NCBI RefSeq assembly: GCF_021603645.1
Contig: NZ_BQHJ01000004.1
Span: 62,001-126,000, forward strand
Reading direction: 5' to 3'
From: Pseudomonas pseudonitroreducens
GTDB lineage: Bacteria > Pseudomonadota > Gammaproteobacteria > Pseudomonadales > Pseudomonadaceae
DNA length: 64,000 nt
The notes below the pieces were generated by a model. That model was not told the origin of the DNA and ran no database searches. It worked only from the letters and a program-made list of their open reading frames with translations. Shown piece after piece: positions 1-9,450 of this stretch. A program made the translations under genes and the position numbers. How positions within the stretch are numbered: position 1 is the stretch's first letter; the number at the start of each line of letters is the position of its first letter.

Positions 1-279
1 TTCGCGGCCACGGGCACGGCGGCGGGCGGCGCGCCAGAAGGTGACGCCCAGCCAGAGGCCGAGCAGGCCGATCACCAGCAATACGGCACCGGCGCCCGGT
101 TCGATGTGCAGCACTCCCACCGCGGGCTGGCGGCGGAGCAGGGCGGCGACGCCGGCCATGGCGGAGAGGATGCCGAAGGTGGCGATTATCGCCGCGATCG
201 CGGCGGCGAAACGCCAGCGCCAGCGGCCCGGACGCTTCGGGCGCAGGCTGGGTGGATCGAACTTTTCGGTCATCTTCAT
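1..279 (-). CDS. Small two-helix membrane protein (3' end outside window)
   Basis: The reading frame runs leftward off the window edge, so only the first 93 codons are seen. Two hydrophobic stretches, about residues 24-48 and 63-83, predict an inner-membrane protein with a short basic N-terminus (RPKRPGRWRWR) and a basic tail rich in Arg. I chose the ATG at 279 because a GAGGAA Shine-Dalgarno lies 6 bases before it; an ATG two codons later (273) is an alternative. No family is recognised. From position it corresponds to the gene next to prmB in P. aeruginosa (PA1676 region), which is inferred from gene order only. Confidence 0.55.
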   Translation of the reverse strand, partial: MKMTEKFDPPSLRPKRPGRWRWRFAAAIAAIIATFGILSAMAGVAALLRRQPAVGVLHIEPGAGAVLLVIGLLGLWLGVTFWRAARRRARGRE

Positions 280-453
280 CCCGACTTCCTCATCTGTTGA
301 ACGAGGCTATGACCGGTGGGGACGGGTGGGGTTCCACCCCCCAGGGCCGGGAAGCGCGGCGAACCCGCTGGGTGAGCGGATTCGCTGGCTTGCGCGCCTA
401 AGCTGAGCCTAACCCCGGGCGCTTGTCGTTGCCGCCCGTCGGGACGAGTGGCT

Positions 454-1050
454 TCAGACCAGTGCCTGGGCCTGCGCGACCACGGCGGCGAAGTTGTCGC
501 CGAGGGCGGCGATTTCCGCGCGGTGCAGGTCGCGGGCGGCAAGCACACCGCCCTCGGGCGTGGGGATGTCGCGGGTGGCGCAGGCGGCATCCACCAGAGT
601 GCAGCGGTAGCCGTAGTCCTTGGCGGCACGGACCGTGGTGCTGATGCTGGAGTGGGTCATGAACCCGCAGACGATCAGGTCCAGGCGGCCACTGGCCTGC
701 AGGCGGTCATGCAGGTCGGTGCCGGCGAAGGCATTGGGCAGGCGCTTGTCCACCACGACTTCGCCCGGCAGCGGCGTCAGCTCCGGCAGGAAGCGGCCGC
801 GCGGGCCTTGCGGGTCGAGCAGGCCACCGACCACGCCCAGGTGGTGCACGTGGACAATCGGAGTGCCCATGTTCCGCGCCGCCTCCAGCAGCAGGCGAAT
901 CTGCGCCACCGCGGCGTCCAGGTCGGGCAGCGCCAGCACGCCACTGCGGTACTCCTCCTGCGCGTCGATGATCAACAGAGTGCTCTGGCGCAGGGTGGCC
1001 GGCGGATATCCACGGCCACTGATCTGCAGCATGCTGAGCGGAAGGGACAT
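454..1050 (-). CDS. Isochorismatase-fold hydrolase with Ser in place of catalytic Cys
   Basis: This 198-residue protein belongs to the isochorismatase / cysteine hydrolase superfamily, cytoplasmic enzymes that hydrolyse amides or vinyl ethers with an Asp-Lys-Cys triad. Asp29 (LLIIDAQ) and Lys102 (VDKRLPNAF) are present. The nucleophile region reads [11 protein letters not shown], so the residue expected to be Cys (about 135) is Ser. True isochorismatases such as EntB and PhzD also lack the Cys, so either a vinyl-ether hydrolase-like or a Ser-based activity is possible; the substrate is unknown. It is divergent from prmB across 180 bases. Its place beside prmB matches PA1677 in P. aeruginosa. 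Confidence 0.85.
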   Translation of the reverse strand: MSLPLSMLQISGRGYPPATLRQSTLLIIDAQEEYRSGVLALPDLDAAVAQIRLLLEAARNMGTPIVHVHHLGVVGGLLDPQGPRGRFLPELTPLPGEVVVDKRLPNAFAGTDLHDRLQASGRLDLIVCGFMTHSSISTTVRAAKDYGYRCTLVDAACATRDIPTPEGGVLAARDLHRAEIAALGDNFAAVVAQAQALV

Positions 1051-1230
1051 GTCACGACTCCTGTAAATGCATGTTCACTCATTGTGGGCCGTAACGCGTC
1101 CGCTGTGAATCTTTGCGAACTCGCGCCAAAGTGGTATTGGCATTCTTCGCTGGAACTGCCCATCGGCCCCCAGAGCGCCCGCGTTCCGCTAGAATGCGCC
1201 CCTTTTTGCGAGCTGCGAGGACACACCGCC

Positions 1231-2145
1231 GTGACCGAATCCCGTTTGCTGACCCTGCGTGACCATATCCGCTGGGCCGTCAGCCGCTTCCACGCCGAGG
1301 AGCTGTTCTTTGGCCACGGTACCGACAATGCCTGGGACGAAGCCCGCCAACTGGTGCTGGGCGCGTTGCACCTGCCCTGGGAAATGGCCGATGCCTACCT
1401 CGACTGCCGCCTCGAGGACGAGGAGCGCGAGTACCTGATGCACCTGCTGCGCCGGCGTATCCAGGAGCGCGTGCCCACCGCCTACCTGCTGGGCGAGGCC
1501 TGGTTCTGCGGCATGCCTTTCGTGGTCGATGAGCGCGTGCTGGTGCCGCGTTCGCCGATCGCCGAGCTGATCGAACGTCGCTTCGAGCCGTGGCTGGCGG
1601 CCGATCCTGCGCGGATCCTGGACCTGTGCACCGGCTCGGGCTGCATCGGTATCGCCTGTGCAAGTGCCTTCCCGGAGTCCGAAGTGGTGCTGGGCGACCT
1701 GTCCTTCGACGCTCTGGAAGTAGCCAACATCAACATCGAGCGCCATGAACTGGGCGAGCGCGTCTACACCGTGCAGGGTGACGGCTTCGAGGGCCTGCCG
1801 GGCCAGCGTTTCGATCTGATCGTGTCGAACCCGCCCTACGTCGATGCTGAAGACTTCGCCGACATGCCTGCCGAATACCACCACGAACCGGAACTCGGCC
1901 TGGCCTGCGGCAACGATGGCCTGGACCTGGTGCGGCGCATGCTGGCCGAGGCGGCGGACCACCTGAGCGAGCGTGGCACGCTGGTGGTGGAAGTGGGCAA
2001 CAGCCAGGTCCACGTGACGGCGCTCTACCCGGAAGTGGACTTCACCTGGCTCGACTTCGAATACGGCGGCCACGGCGTGTTCCTGCTCTCGGCGCAGCAG
2101 TGCCGGGAGCACCAGGAACTGTTCAGGGCGCGCGTGAAGGCCTGA
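1231..2145 (+). CDS. prmB: Ribosomal protein uL3 glutamine methyltransferase PrmB
   Basis: PrmB is the SAM-dependent N5-glutamine methyltransferase that modifies the Gln of ribosomal protein L3 (uL3). The 304-residue product has the SAM-binding motif [10 protein letters not shown] at about 131-140 and the diagnostic catalytic NPPY motif at 200-203. The frame is open further upstream, but the GTG at 1231 gives the usual family length and has a purine-rich GAGG about 10 bases before it. The gene sits one gene from aroC, as in P. aeruginosa. Its last codon and stop fall inside the first copy of a tandem intergenic repeat. Confidence 0.93.
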   Translation: MTESRLLTLRDHIRWAVSRFHAEELFFGHGTDNAWDEARQLVLGALHLPWEMADAYLDCRLEDEEREYLMHLLRRRIQERVPTAYLLGEAWFCGMPFVVDERVLVPRSPIAELIERRFEPWLAADPARILDLCTGSGCIGIACASAFPESEVVLGDLSFDALEVANINIERHELGERVYTVQGDGFEGLPGQRFDLIVSNPPYVDAEDFADMPAEYHHEPELGLACGNDGLDLVRRMLAEAADHLSERGTLVVEVGNSQVHVTALYPEVDFTWLDFEYGGHGVFLLSAQQCREHQELFRARVKA

Positions 2146-2790
2146 TTCACGCCAAGGGTGGGCTGAATCTGTAGGAGCGAGCTTGCTCGCGAACGGATTT
2201 GTCGGTTAGTCCGGCGCCGGGGCGGGTTCGCGAGCGAGCTCGCTCCTACAAAAGAATCGCTCTGGCTTGGGTTCGATGTGGGGCTCAGCCCATCGCGGAC
2301 GGAGTCCGCTCCTACGCGGAGGTCGGCTTTGGAGGGGGCAGACTCTGTCCGTGTGATGGCCTGATCCACGCCAAGGGTGGGCCGAATCTGTAGGAGCGAG
2401 CTTGCTCGCGAACGGATTTGCCGGTTACCCCGATGCTGGGGCGGTTCGCGAGCGAGCTCGCTCCTACAAAAGAATCGCTCTGGCTTGGGTTCGATGTGGG
2501 GCTCGGCTGATCGCGGACGGAGTCCGCTCCTACGCGGAGGTCGGCTTTGGGGGGCAGACTCTGTCCGTGTGATGGCCTGATCCACGCCAAGGGGAGGCTG
2601 AATCTGCAGGAGCGAGCTTGCTCGCGAATGGATTTGCCGGTTACCCCGGTGCTGGGGCGGTTCGCGAGCGAGCTCGCTCCTACAAAAGAATCGCTCTGGC
2701 TTGGCTTCGATGTGGGGCTCAGCCGATCGCGGACGGAGTCCGCTCCTACGCGGAGGTTGGCATTGGGTAGGAGCGGACTTCGTCCGCGAT
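2139..2790. repeat. Triplicated ~217-bp unit built of REP palindromes
   Basis: Three near-identical direct copies start at 2139, 2358 and 2574 (219 and 216 bases apart; the third diverges near 2769). Each copy begins GGCCTGATYCACGCC, so the first copy includes the prmB stop codon. Each holds a facing REP pair (2171-2194/2226-2249, 2390-2413/2444-2467, 2606-2628/2660-2683) and a second palindrome, TCGCGGACGGAGTCCGC type (2292-2315, 2511-2533, 2727-2749). An inverted copy of the second palindrome follows at 2767-2790. The whole gap between prmB and the next gene is made of this array; no gene is seen in it. Confidence 0.9.
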
Positions 2791-2830
2791 TGCCCTCCGG
2801 CCGCGCCGAGCGGTCGGAGGCGCGTGCGCG

Positions 2831-3613
2831 CTAGTGCGTGGCAATCCAGATCAGCAGGCCGGCCTGGAACACGGCGAAGACCGTCAGGCAGGCGATGGTG
2901 AAGCGCAGGCTGGTGTCGTCGCGGCGGAAGGTTTCGATGCGTTGCTCCAGCCGGCGGATCTCGTTGGACTGGGTGGTGAGGTTCTGGTCGGCCTGTTCCA
3001 GCATCGAGCCGGCTTCCAGCAGCGGGACTATCTGCACCTTGTCCTTGTGCCAGTCGTCATACAGCTCGCTGACCCGGCCGACGCTGTAGCGTGCCTTCAA
3101 CAGCCGCGAATCCTCGTAGATCACGTCGAAGCCCTGGGCGCGCAGGAAGTGGTCGCGGCGCTGTCGGGCTTCCTCGCTGAGACCGTCCTTCACGGCCAGC
3201 GCGCCACCCTCGACGCGGTAGTGCGACCACTTCTTTTTCGCCCAGGCCACCCCCTGGGCCAGCAGGAATCGTCCCAGGCCGCGGTTCAGCGGTTCGGTGG
3301 CGAAGCCTGAGTCGGCGCCGAAGCGCACCTCCTTGTTGCGGTGGTCCGCCCAGACCTCCAGCAGGTTCACTTCCTTGCGCAGCACCTGCCCGGGTACCTG
3401 CACGGTCAGGCGCAACAGGCTCTGCTCGCCGTTGTGGCGCTCGACTCGGCCCAACTGGACGAAACGCAGCGGCCGCGCGCCGGTGGTGCGGTCGGTGGTC
3501 AGCGGCGCCAGGCGCAGCAGGCGATGGTGTTCCGGCGCCAGCTCGGCCCACGGGTGCGGGCGAGCGGCGGCGCTCTCGTCGGCGGCGACGGCGGTCTGTT
3601 CGGCTTCGGTCAT
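2831..3613 (-). CDS. Tail-anchored protein of unknown function
   Basis: This is a 260-residue, mostly soluble charged protein with a single hydrophobic segment at the extreme C-terminus (about 236-258, TIACLTVFAVFQAGLLIWIAT), which suggests a tail anchor in the inner membrane with the body in the cytoplasm. A region before the anchor (about 205-235, EQADQNLTTQSNEIRRLEQR) looks like a coiled coil. The central part (RFLLAQGVAWAKKKW and following) has an acetyltransferase-like feel, but I cannot assign a family. It converges with prmB and lies 49 bases beyond the next leftward gene. It corresponds in position to P. aeruginosa PA1679. Confidence 0.75.
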   Translation of the reverse strand: MTEAEQTAVAADESAAARPHPWAELAPEHHRLLRLAPLTTDRTTGARPLRFVQLGRVERHNGEQSLLRLTVQVPGQVLRKEVNLLEVWADHRNKEVRFGADSGFATEPLNRGLGRFLLAQGVAWAKKKWSHYRVEGGALAVKDGLSEEARQRRDHFLRAQGFDVIYEDSRLLKARYSVGRVSELYDDWHKDKVQIVPLLEAGSMLEQADQNLTTQSNEIRRLEQRIETFRRDDTSLRFTIACLTVFAVFQAGLLIWIATH

Positions 3614-3662
3614 GGGGATCTACCTCGGGGCCTGGCGGGCGTGACCAGGGCTCTCCCGTGGT

Positions 3663-4694
3663 TTATCGACGCACCGGCGGATTTCTTGAGACGTTCGCTC
3701 CAGAAGTTGCCAGCGTGGCATCGGGCAGCGTCTGCGCGTGCCGGATGAACGTGGTGACGCGCTCCACCAGCTCGCGGGCCAGCGGCAGGTTGGGGTTGTT
3801 GTAGGAGGCGAGCTGCTGCGGACCGCTGGTCGGAACGATACGCAGGATGTGGTTCATCCCCGAGATCAGGTGGAAATCGCTGTCGGGCTTGGCGCGCTTG
3901 AGCGCCTGCGCATCCTCGACGCCAACCTGGATATCGTTGGTGCCCTGCAGGATCTGCGTTGGCAGTTTCAGCGCGGCGAAGGCGCGGGCCGGGTCCTGGC
4001 GGAACAGCGAGATCAGGTAGGGCTGCACGCTGGGGCGGAACAGCACCTTCAGCGGTTCTGGCACCTTGGGTTGCAGTTGCCCGGCCTGCAGGCTGTCGAT
4101 CAGTTGGTCAGCCTGGGCGAGCAGGGGCGGGGGCAGGCGCCCCTGCAACTGTTCGCGCAGCACGTCGCCGATCGGGCGGGCGCTGCCGGCCAGGGATACC
4201 AGCGCCTCGGCGTGGGTTTGCGGCGCGGCGAGGCTGGCGATCAGCGCGCCTTCGCTGTGGCCGATCAGGACCTGGCGGCCGAAGCGCGGGTCGTGGGCCA
4301 GCTTGTCGCTCCAGGCCACCACGTCGCTGACGTAAGCCTCGACGCTGAGCTCTTCCTCGCGCGGCGCGGCCGGCAGGCTGCGGGCGACGCCGCGCTTGTC
4401 GTAGCGCACGCTGGCGATGCCGTTTTCCGCCAAAGCCTCGGCCAGTTTGCGCAGGTACGCGTTCTGTCCGCCCTCGGGGTTGTTGCCGTCGCGGTCGGTG
4501 GGGCCGGAACCGGCGATCAGCAGGGCCACGGGCGGCGGAGTCTGTGTCTGTGGGAGCAGCAGGGTGCCGCGTAGCACGCCGTGCCCGCTGTCCAGGTCAT
4601 AGGGGCGTTGCAGGATGCTGGTGGGGGCGGCCTGGGCCTGGCTCGTGACGACGCAGGCAAGGAGCAGGGAGCAGAGCAGGGCGATACGGCGCAT
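3663..4694 (-). CDS. Exported alpha/beta hydrolase
   Basis: A 343-residue alpha/beta-hydrolase with a signal peptide (about residues 1-22, [20 protein letters not shown]), so probably periplasmic or exported. It has an oxyanion-type loop GSGPTDRDG (62-70), the nucleophile elbow GHSEG with Ser147, and a late His in GMNHILR, completing a Ser-Asp-His triad. These features fit the serine aminopeptidase S33-like / acyl hydrolase group; the substrate is unknown. The frame stays open far upstream, antisense to aroC, but the signal peptide and divergent arrangement with aroC point to the ATG at 4694. It matches PA1680 in position. Confidence 0.88.
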   Translation of the reverse strand: MRRIALLCSLLLACVVTSQAQAAPTSILQRPYDLDSGHGVLRGTLLLPQTQTPPPVALLIAGSGPTDRDGNNPEGGQNAYLRKLAEALAENGIASVRYDKRGVARSLPAAPREEELSVEAYVSDVVAWSDKLAHDPRFGRQVLIGHSEGALIASLAAPQTHAEALVSLAGSARPIGDVLREQLQGRLPPPLLAQADQLIDSLQAGQLQPKVPEPLKVLFRPSVQPYLISLFRQDPARAFAALKLPTQILQGTNDIQVGVEDAQALKRAKPDSDFHLISGMNHILRIVPTSGPQQLASYNNPNLPLARELVERVTTFIRHAQTLPDATLATSGANVSRNPPVRR

Positions 4695-4817
4695 CGAAGA
4701 CTTCGCGACGGGGCTGATGGCGCTTTGATCCTCGCGGGCGGCGAAGGTTCGCAGGGCGGATTGACGCAGGTATACTGCTCGGCCTTTTCGAATCCAAGTC
4801 TTTTCGCGGAGCCTCGC

Positions 4818-5909
4818 ATGTCCGGCAACACCTACGGCAAGCTGTTCACCGTCACCACCGCTGGCGAAAGCCACGGCCCGGCGCTGGTCGCCATCGTCGA
4901 CGGCTGCCCGCCCGGCCTGGAGATTTCCCTGGAAGACCTGCAGCGCGACCTCGACCGGCGCAAGCCCGGCACCAGCCGCCACACTACCCAGCGCCAGGAA
5001 GCCGACGAGGTGGAAATCCTCTCCGGCGTGTTCGAGGGCAAGACCACCGGCACCCCGATCGGCCTGCTGATCCGCAATACCGACCAGAAGTCCAAGGACT
5101 ACTCGGCGATCAAGGACCTGTTCCGCCCGGCCCACGCCGATTACACCTACCACCACAAGTACGGTGTGCGTGACTACCGTGGCGGCGGCCGTTCCTCGGC
5201 GCGCGAGACCGCCATGCGCGTGGCCGCCGGCGCCATCGCCAAGAAAGCGCTGGCAGGCATGGGCATCAGCGTGCGCGGCTACATGAGCCAGCTCGGCCCG
5301 ATCGAAATCCCCTTCAAGACCTGGGATAGCGTCGAAGACAACGCCTTCTTCAGCCCCGACCCGGACAAGGTGCCGGAGCTGGAGGCCTACATGGACCAGC
5401 TGCGCCGTGACCAGGATTCGGTTGGCGCGAAGATCACCGTGGTCGCCGAAGGCGTGCCGCCGGGCCTGGGCGAGCCGATCTTCGACCGCCTGGACGCCGA
5501 ACTGGCCCACGCACTGATGAGCATCAACGCGGTGAAGGGCGTGGAAATCGGCGCCGGCTTCGCCAGCGTCGCCCAGCGCGGCACCGAGCACCGCGACGAG
5601 CTGACGCCGGAAGGCTTCCTGTCGAACAACGCTGGCGGCATCCTCGGCGGCATCTCCTCCGGCCAGCCGATCGTCGCCCACCTGGCGCTGAAGCCGACTT
5701 CCAGCATCACCACCCCCGGCCGCTCCATCGACGTGAACGGCAACCCGGTGGACGTGATCACCAAGGGCCGCCACGACCCATGCGTGGGCATCCGCGCCAC
5801 GCCCATCGCCGAGGCGATGATGGCCATCGTGCTGCTCGACCACCTGCTGCGCCATCGTGCGCAGAATGCCGACGTGAAGGTCGGTACCCCGGTGCTGGGC
5901 CAGCTTTGA
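4818..5909 (+). CDS. aroC: Chorismate synthase
   Basis: AroC converts 5-enolpyruvylshikimate 3-phosphate to chorismate using reduced FMN, the last step of the shikimate pathway. The 363-residue product has the family signatures [18 protein letters not shown] near the N-terminus, the [12 protein letters not shown] region (about 125-137), and a C-terminal KGRHDPC motif. Length equals the normal pseudomonad enzyme. The ATG at 4818 is preceded by a GGAG sequence. It is divergent from the alpha/beta-hydrolase gene and is followed 75 bases later by an MFS gene. The window also encodes a DAHP synthase and PabB, which start and use this pathway. Confidence 0.98.
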   Translation: MSGNTYGKLFTVTTAGESHGPALVAIVDGCPPGLEISLEDLQRDLDRRKPGTSRHTTQRQEADEVEILSGVFEGKTTGTPIGLLIRNTDQKSKDYSAIKDLFRPAHADYTYHHKYGVRDYRGGGRSSARETAMRVAAGAIAKKALAGMGISVRGYMSQLGPIEIPFKTWDSVEDNAFFSPDPDKVPELEAYMDQLRRDQDSVGAKITVVAEGVPPGLGEPIFDRLDAELAHALMSINAVKGVEIGAGFASVAQRGTEHRDELTPEGFLSNNAGGILGGISSGQPIVAHLALKPTSSITTPGRSIDVNGNPVDVITKGRHDPCVGIRATPIAEAMMAIVLLDHLLRHRAQNADVKVGTPVLGQL

Positions 5910-5984
5910 GCCGCAGGCGACAAGCTGCAAGCTACAGGCTGCAGGTAACAGCTGCTCTTTCCTGCCGCCTGTAGCCTAGCGCCT

Positions 5985-7145
5985 GTGGCCGCTCTTCCTT
6001 ACTGTCGTCTGTCCAGTTTCTACTTCTTCTATTTCTGCCTGCTGGGCGGGACGGCGCCGTTCCTCGCGCTGTATTTCCATCACCTGGGTTTCTCCAGTGC
6101 ACGGATCGGCGAGCTGGTCGCCATTCCCATGCTGATGCGCTGCGTCGCGCCGAACCTGTGGGGCTGGCTGGGCGATCGCAGCGGCCAGCGGCTGGCCATC
6201 GTGCGCTTTGGCGCGGTGTGCACGGCGCTGTGCTTCGCCGGCATCTTCCTCGGCCACAGTTATGCGTGGCTGGCGCTGATCATGGCCGGGCACGCGTTCT
6301 TCTGGCACGCCGTCCTGCCGCAGTTCGAAGTCATTACCCTGGCGCACCTGAGCGGGCGCACCGAAAGCTACAGTCGCATCCGCCTGTGGGGCTCCATCGG
6401 CTTCATCTGTACGGTGGTCGGCCTGGGCTGGCTGTTCGAGTTCGCCAGCCTGGACGCCTATCCGCTGGCGCTGCTGGCGATCATGCTCGGCATCATTGGC
6501 GCCAGTTGGTGGGTACCGAATGCCCAGCCGCCGGCGCGGCAGGATGAGGCCAGTGCCGGCGGCTTCCTCCGGCAGCTGCTCAAGCCCGGTGTGCTGGCCT
6601 TCTATCTGTGCGTGTGCCTGATGCAGCTGTCCCATGGCCCGTACTACACCTTCCTGACCCTGCACCTGGAGGCCCTCGGTTACGCCCGCGGGCTGATCGG
6701 CCAGCTCTGGGCGCTGGGCGTGGTGGCCGAGGTGCTGCTGTTCCTGGTGATGCCGCGCCTGCTCAAGCGCTTCTCGCTGCGCCAGGTGCTAGTGGCGAGC
6801 TTCCTGCTGGCGGCCTTGCGCTGGTTGCTGCTGGGCACATTGGCCGGGCACCTGCCGGTACTGCTGTTTGCGCAGTTGCTGCACGCCGCGACTTTTGGCA
6901 GCTTCCACGCCGCCGCGATTCATTTCGTCCAGCGCAGTTTCCAGGCGCGCCAGCAGGGGCAGGGCCAGGCGCTCTACGCTGCGCTGGCCGGTACCGGCGG
7001 TGCGCTGGGCGCGCTGTACTCCGGCTACAGCTGGGGTAGCCTGGGCCCCGCCTGGACCTTCGCCATCGCCAGCGTCGCCGCGCTGGCTGCCGCCTTCATC
7101 ATCTGGACCCGTCTGAACGAGGACCCGCATGAACGACACCCGTGA
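5985..7145 (+). CDS. MFS transporter of the 3-phenylpropionate (HcaT-like) type
   Basis: A 386-residue inner-membrane protein with about 12 hydrophobic segments. The N-terminal pattern (SFYFFYFCLLGGTAPFLALYF, then LGDRSGQRL in the loop between helices 2 and 3) and the C-terminal HFVQRSFQARQQGQGQALY region are typical of the MFS_1-like / HcaT family. It starts at GTG 5985. Its 3' end overlaps the mtnB start by 17 bases, so it is probably co-translated with methionine salvage genes. A role in moving a methylthio compound is inference from this coupling; the family itself is better known for aromatic acids and nucleosides. Confidence 0.88.
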   Translation: MAALPYCRLSSFYFFYFCLLGGTAPFLALYFHHLGFSSARIGELVAIPMLMRCVAPNLWGWLGDRSGQRLAIVRFGAVCTALCFAGIFLGHSYAWLALIMAGHAFFWHAVLPQFEVITLAHLSGRTESYSRIRLWGSIGFICTVVGLGWLFEFASLDAYPLALLAIMLGIIGASWWVPNAQPPARQDEASAGGFLRQLLKPGVLAFYLCVCLMQLSHGPYYTFLTLHLEALGYARGLIGQLWALGVVAEVLLFLVMPRLLKRFSLRQVLVASFLLAALRWLLLGTLAGHLPVLLFAQLLHAATFGSFHAAAIHFVQRSFQARQQGQGQALYAALAGTGGALGALYSGYSWGSLGPAWTFAIASVAALAAAFIIWTRLNEDPHERHP

Positions 7146-7755
7146 ACAGCTGACCCAACAGATCATCGAGGCTGGCCGTTTCCTCTATCGCCGTGGCTGG
7201 TCGCCGGCCACCAGCAGCAACTATTCCACGCGCCTGGCGGCCGACCGCGCGCTGCTCACCGTTTCGGGCAAGCACAAGGGCCAGCTCGGCGAGGACGACG
7301 TGCTGGCAACCGATCTGGCCGGCAACAGCCTGGAGCCGGGCAAGAAACCCTCGGCGGAAACCCTGCTGCACACCCAGCTCTACGCCTGGCGCGCGGAGAT
7401 CGGTGCGGTGCTGCACACCCATTCGGTCAATGCCACGGTGCTGTCGCGCCTGACCGTGGGCGACCGCCTGGAGCTGCAAGACTACGAATTGCAGAAGGCC
7501 TTCAGCGGTGTCACCACCCACGAAGGCCGTGTCACGGTGCCGATCTTTGACAATGACCAGGACATCGCCCGCCTGGCCGGCAAGGTGCAACCCTGGCTGG
7601 ATGCGCATCCGGACTGCCCCGGTTACCTGATCCGTGGCCACGGCCTGTACACTTGGGGGCCACGCATGGCCGATGCCTTGCGCCAGATCGAAGCATTCGA
7701 ATTCCTCTTCGAATGCGAACTGAAAGTACTGAGCCTTCGCGGCGGCACGCGCTGA
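7129..7755 (+). CDS. mtnB: Methylthioribulose-1-phosphate dehydratase
   Basis: MtnB dehydrates 5-methylthioribulose 1-phosphate to the 2,3-diketo compound in the methionine salvage pathway. The 208-residue class II aldolase-fold protein has the zinc-binding HTH pair at His96 and His98 (VLHTHSVNATVLSR) and a third His in RGHGLYTWG near residue 170. The ATG at 7129 lies inside the end of the upstream transporter gene (17-base overlap). mtnD follows after 47 bases and mtnC further on, so the three dedicated steps of aerobic methionine salvage are encoded together. Confidence 0.95.
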   Translation: MNDTREQLTQQIIEAGRFLYRRGWSPATSSNYSTRLAADRALLTVSGKHKGQLGEDDVLATDLAGNSLEPGKKPSAETLLHTQLYAWRAEIGAVLHTHSVNATVLSRLTVGDRLELQDYELQKAFSGVTTHEGRVTVPIFDNDQDIARLAGKVQPWLDAHPDCPGYLIRGHGLYTWGPRMADALRQIEAFEFLFECELKVLSLRGGTR

Positions 7756-7802
7756 GCGAATCCGGCCCGCTTTTGCGGAAATAGCCCAGAAGGATAACGA
7801 CC

Positions 7803-8348
7803 ATGAGCAGCCTGACCGTCTACCACGAATCCAATCCCGAGCAGCCACTCAAGCTGCTGACCCACGCCGAGGACATCGCCTCCACCCTGGGCGAGCTGGG
7901 CGTGCGCTTCCAGCGCTGGGCGGCGAATGCGCCCATCGTTCCCGGCGCCAGCCAGGAAGAGGTGATCGCCGCCTACCAGCACGAGATTCGCCGCCTGCAG
8001 GAAGAGGAAGGCTATGTCACTGTCGATGTGGTCAGCCTCACCGCCGACCACCCGCAGAAGGACGAACTGCGTGCCAAGTTCCTCGACGAACATCGCCATG
8101 GCGAGGACGAAGTGCGCTTCTTCGTTGCTGGCCGCGGGCTGTTCACCCTGCACATCGAGGACCACGTCTACGCCGTGCAGTGCGAGAAGAACGACCTGAT
8201 CTCGGTGCCAGCCGGTACCCGCCACTGGTTCGACATGGGCGAGCGCCCGCACTTCGTCGCCATCCGCCTGTTCAACAATGCCGAGGGCTGGGTCGCGAAG
8301 TTCACCGGTGACGAGATCGCCAAGCGTTTTCCGTTGCTGGAAGACTGA
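7803..8348 (+). CDS. mtnD: Acireductone dioxygenase
   Basis: MtnD is the metal-dependent cupin that oxidises acireductone, giving the methionine precursor keto-acid plus formate with Fe(II), or an off-pathway product with Ni(II). The 181-residue protein carries the metal ligands His97, His99, Glu103 (EHRHGEDE) and His141 (GTRHWFD), at almost the same positions as the Klebsiella enzyme. A good GAAGGA ribosome binding site precedes the ATG at 7803. It follows mtnB by 47 bases; a facing REP pair separates it from mtnC. Confidence 0.96.
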   Translation: MSSLTVYHESNPEQPLKLLTHAEDIASTLGELGVRFQRWAANAPIVPGASQEEVIAAYQHEIRRLQEEEGYVTVDVVSLTADHPQKDELRAKFLDEHRHGEDEVRFFVAGRGLFTLHIEDHVYAVQCEKNDLISVPAGTRHWFDMGERPHFVAIRLFNNAEGWVAKFTGDEIAKRFPLLED

Positions 8349-8401
8349 TCGATTGCGGCGTCTCCCGTCGCTGCAAGTGAGTGGGGACGCTGTCTGTTTT
8401 C

Positions 8402-8467
8402 GTAGGAGCGAGCTTGCTCGCGAACCGAGTCCGCAAGGGGATTGTTCGCGAGCAAGCTCGCTCCTAC
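8402..8467. repeat. Facing REP pair between mtnD and mtnC
   Basis: Two 24-base REP palindromes in opposite orientation (8402-8425 GTAGGAGCGAGCTTGCTCGC type, and its complement at 8444-8467) are separated by a short spacer. In RNA they could pair into one long stem-loop inside the mtnD-mtnC transcript. Confidence 0.92.
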
Positions 8468-8513
8468 CGCCATATCCGTCCGCCTGCGCCAGAGGCGGGA
8501 CTCTGGAGTTCCC

Positions 8514-9197
8514 ATGCCGATCAAAGCCATCCTCACCGACATCGAAGGCACCACCAGCGCGGTCAGCTTCGTCTTCGACGTGCTCTTTCCCTATGCCGCC
8601 GCGCACCTGCCGGACTTCGTGCGTGAGCATGCCGACGAGCCGGCCGTGGCCGAGCAACTGGCCGCCGTGCGCGCCGACAGCGGTGAGGTGAACGCCGGCA
8701 CCGAACGCTGCATCGTCATCCTTCTCGGCTGGCTCGCCGAAGACCGCAAGGCCACACCGCTCAAGGCACTGCAAGGCATGGTCTGGGAGCAGGGCTACCG
8801 CGCCGGCCAGCTCAAGGGCCATGTCTACCCGGACGCCGTCGACGCGCTGCGCCACTGGCACGCCGAGGGCTACCGGCTGTACGTCTATTCCTCCGGCTCG
8901 ATCCAGGCGCAGAAGATGATCTTCGGCTGCTCGGAGGCGGGCGACCTGTCGCCGCTGTTCTCCGGTTACTTCGATACCACCAGCGGACCCAAGCGCGAGG
9001 CCGAGTCGTACCGGCGTATCGCCGCCGCTATTGGCCTGCCGGGCGAGGAAATCCTCTTCCTGTCCGACGTGGTGCAGGAGCTGGACGCCGCGCAGCAGGC
9101 CGGCCTGCAGACCATCGGCCTGGCTCGCGAGGGTGGGGTGCTGGAAGGCCACGAGACGCTGGCGAGCTTTGCGCTGATCGATCCGGCACGGGTCTGA
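8514..9197 (+). CDS. mtnC: Enolase-phosphatase E1
   Basis: MtnC is the HAD-superfamily bifunctional enzyme that enolises and dephosphorylates the diketo-methylthiopentyl phosphate to acireductone, the substrate of MtnD. The 227-residue product opens with the HAD motif I variant LTDIEGTTS (Asp9, Glu11) and has the Ser motif VYSSGS and a C-terminal [12 protein letters not shown] motif. The frame is open upstream into the REP pair, but a GGAG 5 bases before the ATG at 8514 and the motif spacing fix the start. It completes mtnB-mtnD-mtnC. Confidence 0.95.
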   Translation: MPIKAILTDIEGTTSAVSFVFDVLFPYAAAHLPDFVREHADEPAVAEQLAAVRADSGEVNAGTERCIVILLGWLAEDRKATPLKALQGMVWEQGYRAGQLKGHVYPDAVDALRHWHAEGYRLYVYSSGSIQAQKMIFGCSEAGDLSPLFSGYFDTTSGPKREAESYRRIAAAIGLPGEEILFLSDVVQELDAAQQAGLQTIGLAREGGVLEGHETLASFALIDPARV

Positions 9198-9258
9198 GGT
9201 GCACCAGGGGTTGGCAGGCTACGCTGAAGGGACCAACCCCAACCGCGAGAATCTCATC

Positions 9259-9450
9259 ATGGGCTCGACCCTCAGTGGGCTGATCAGCCTGATCATCTTC
9301 GCCCTGGATATCTGGGCGATCATCAACGTGGTCAAGAGCGGCGCGGAGATGCCGATGAAGATCATCTGGATTCTGGTGATCGTCATCCTGCCGGTGCTCG
9401 GGCTGATCATCTGGGCCATCGCCGGGCCGCGAGGCAACGTGCGGGTATAA
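9259..9450 (+). CDS. Small PLDc_N-type membrane protein
   Basis: A 63-residue protein with two hydrophobic segments (about 5-21, SGLISLIIFALDIWAI, and 34-53, KIIWILVIVILPVLGLIIW) joined by a polar linker. The layout, with W and P at these places and a GPRG tail, matches the phospholipase D nuclease N-terminal (PLDc_N) two-helix module that exists alone in many bacteria. Function is unknown. The ATG at 9259 is preferred over an upstream in-frame ATG at 9199 because the latter adds a non-conserved polar extension. Confidence 0.75.
   Translation: MGSTLSGLISLIIFALDIWAIINVVKSGAEMPMKIIWILVIVILPVLGLIIWAIAGPRGNVRV

Noticed and set aside
2025-2590. Minus- and plus-strand frames reading through the REP array (peptides with repeated SELAREP or SSLLQ phrases)
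   Set aside because: These are translations of the palindromic repeats themselves, seen at every REP site in the window.
2139-2790. CRISPR array
   Set aside because: The units are about 217 bases long with only three copies, consist of REP palindromes, and have no short unique spacers or cas genes nearby.
4695-5930. Extension of the leftward alpha/beta-hydrolase frame back through aroC
   Set aside because: The signal peptide at ATG 4694 marks the true N-terminus; the extension is antisense to aroC.
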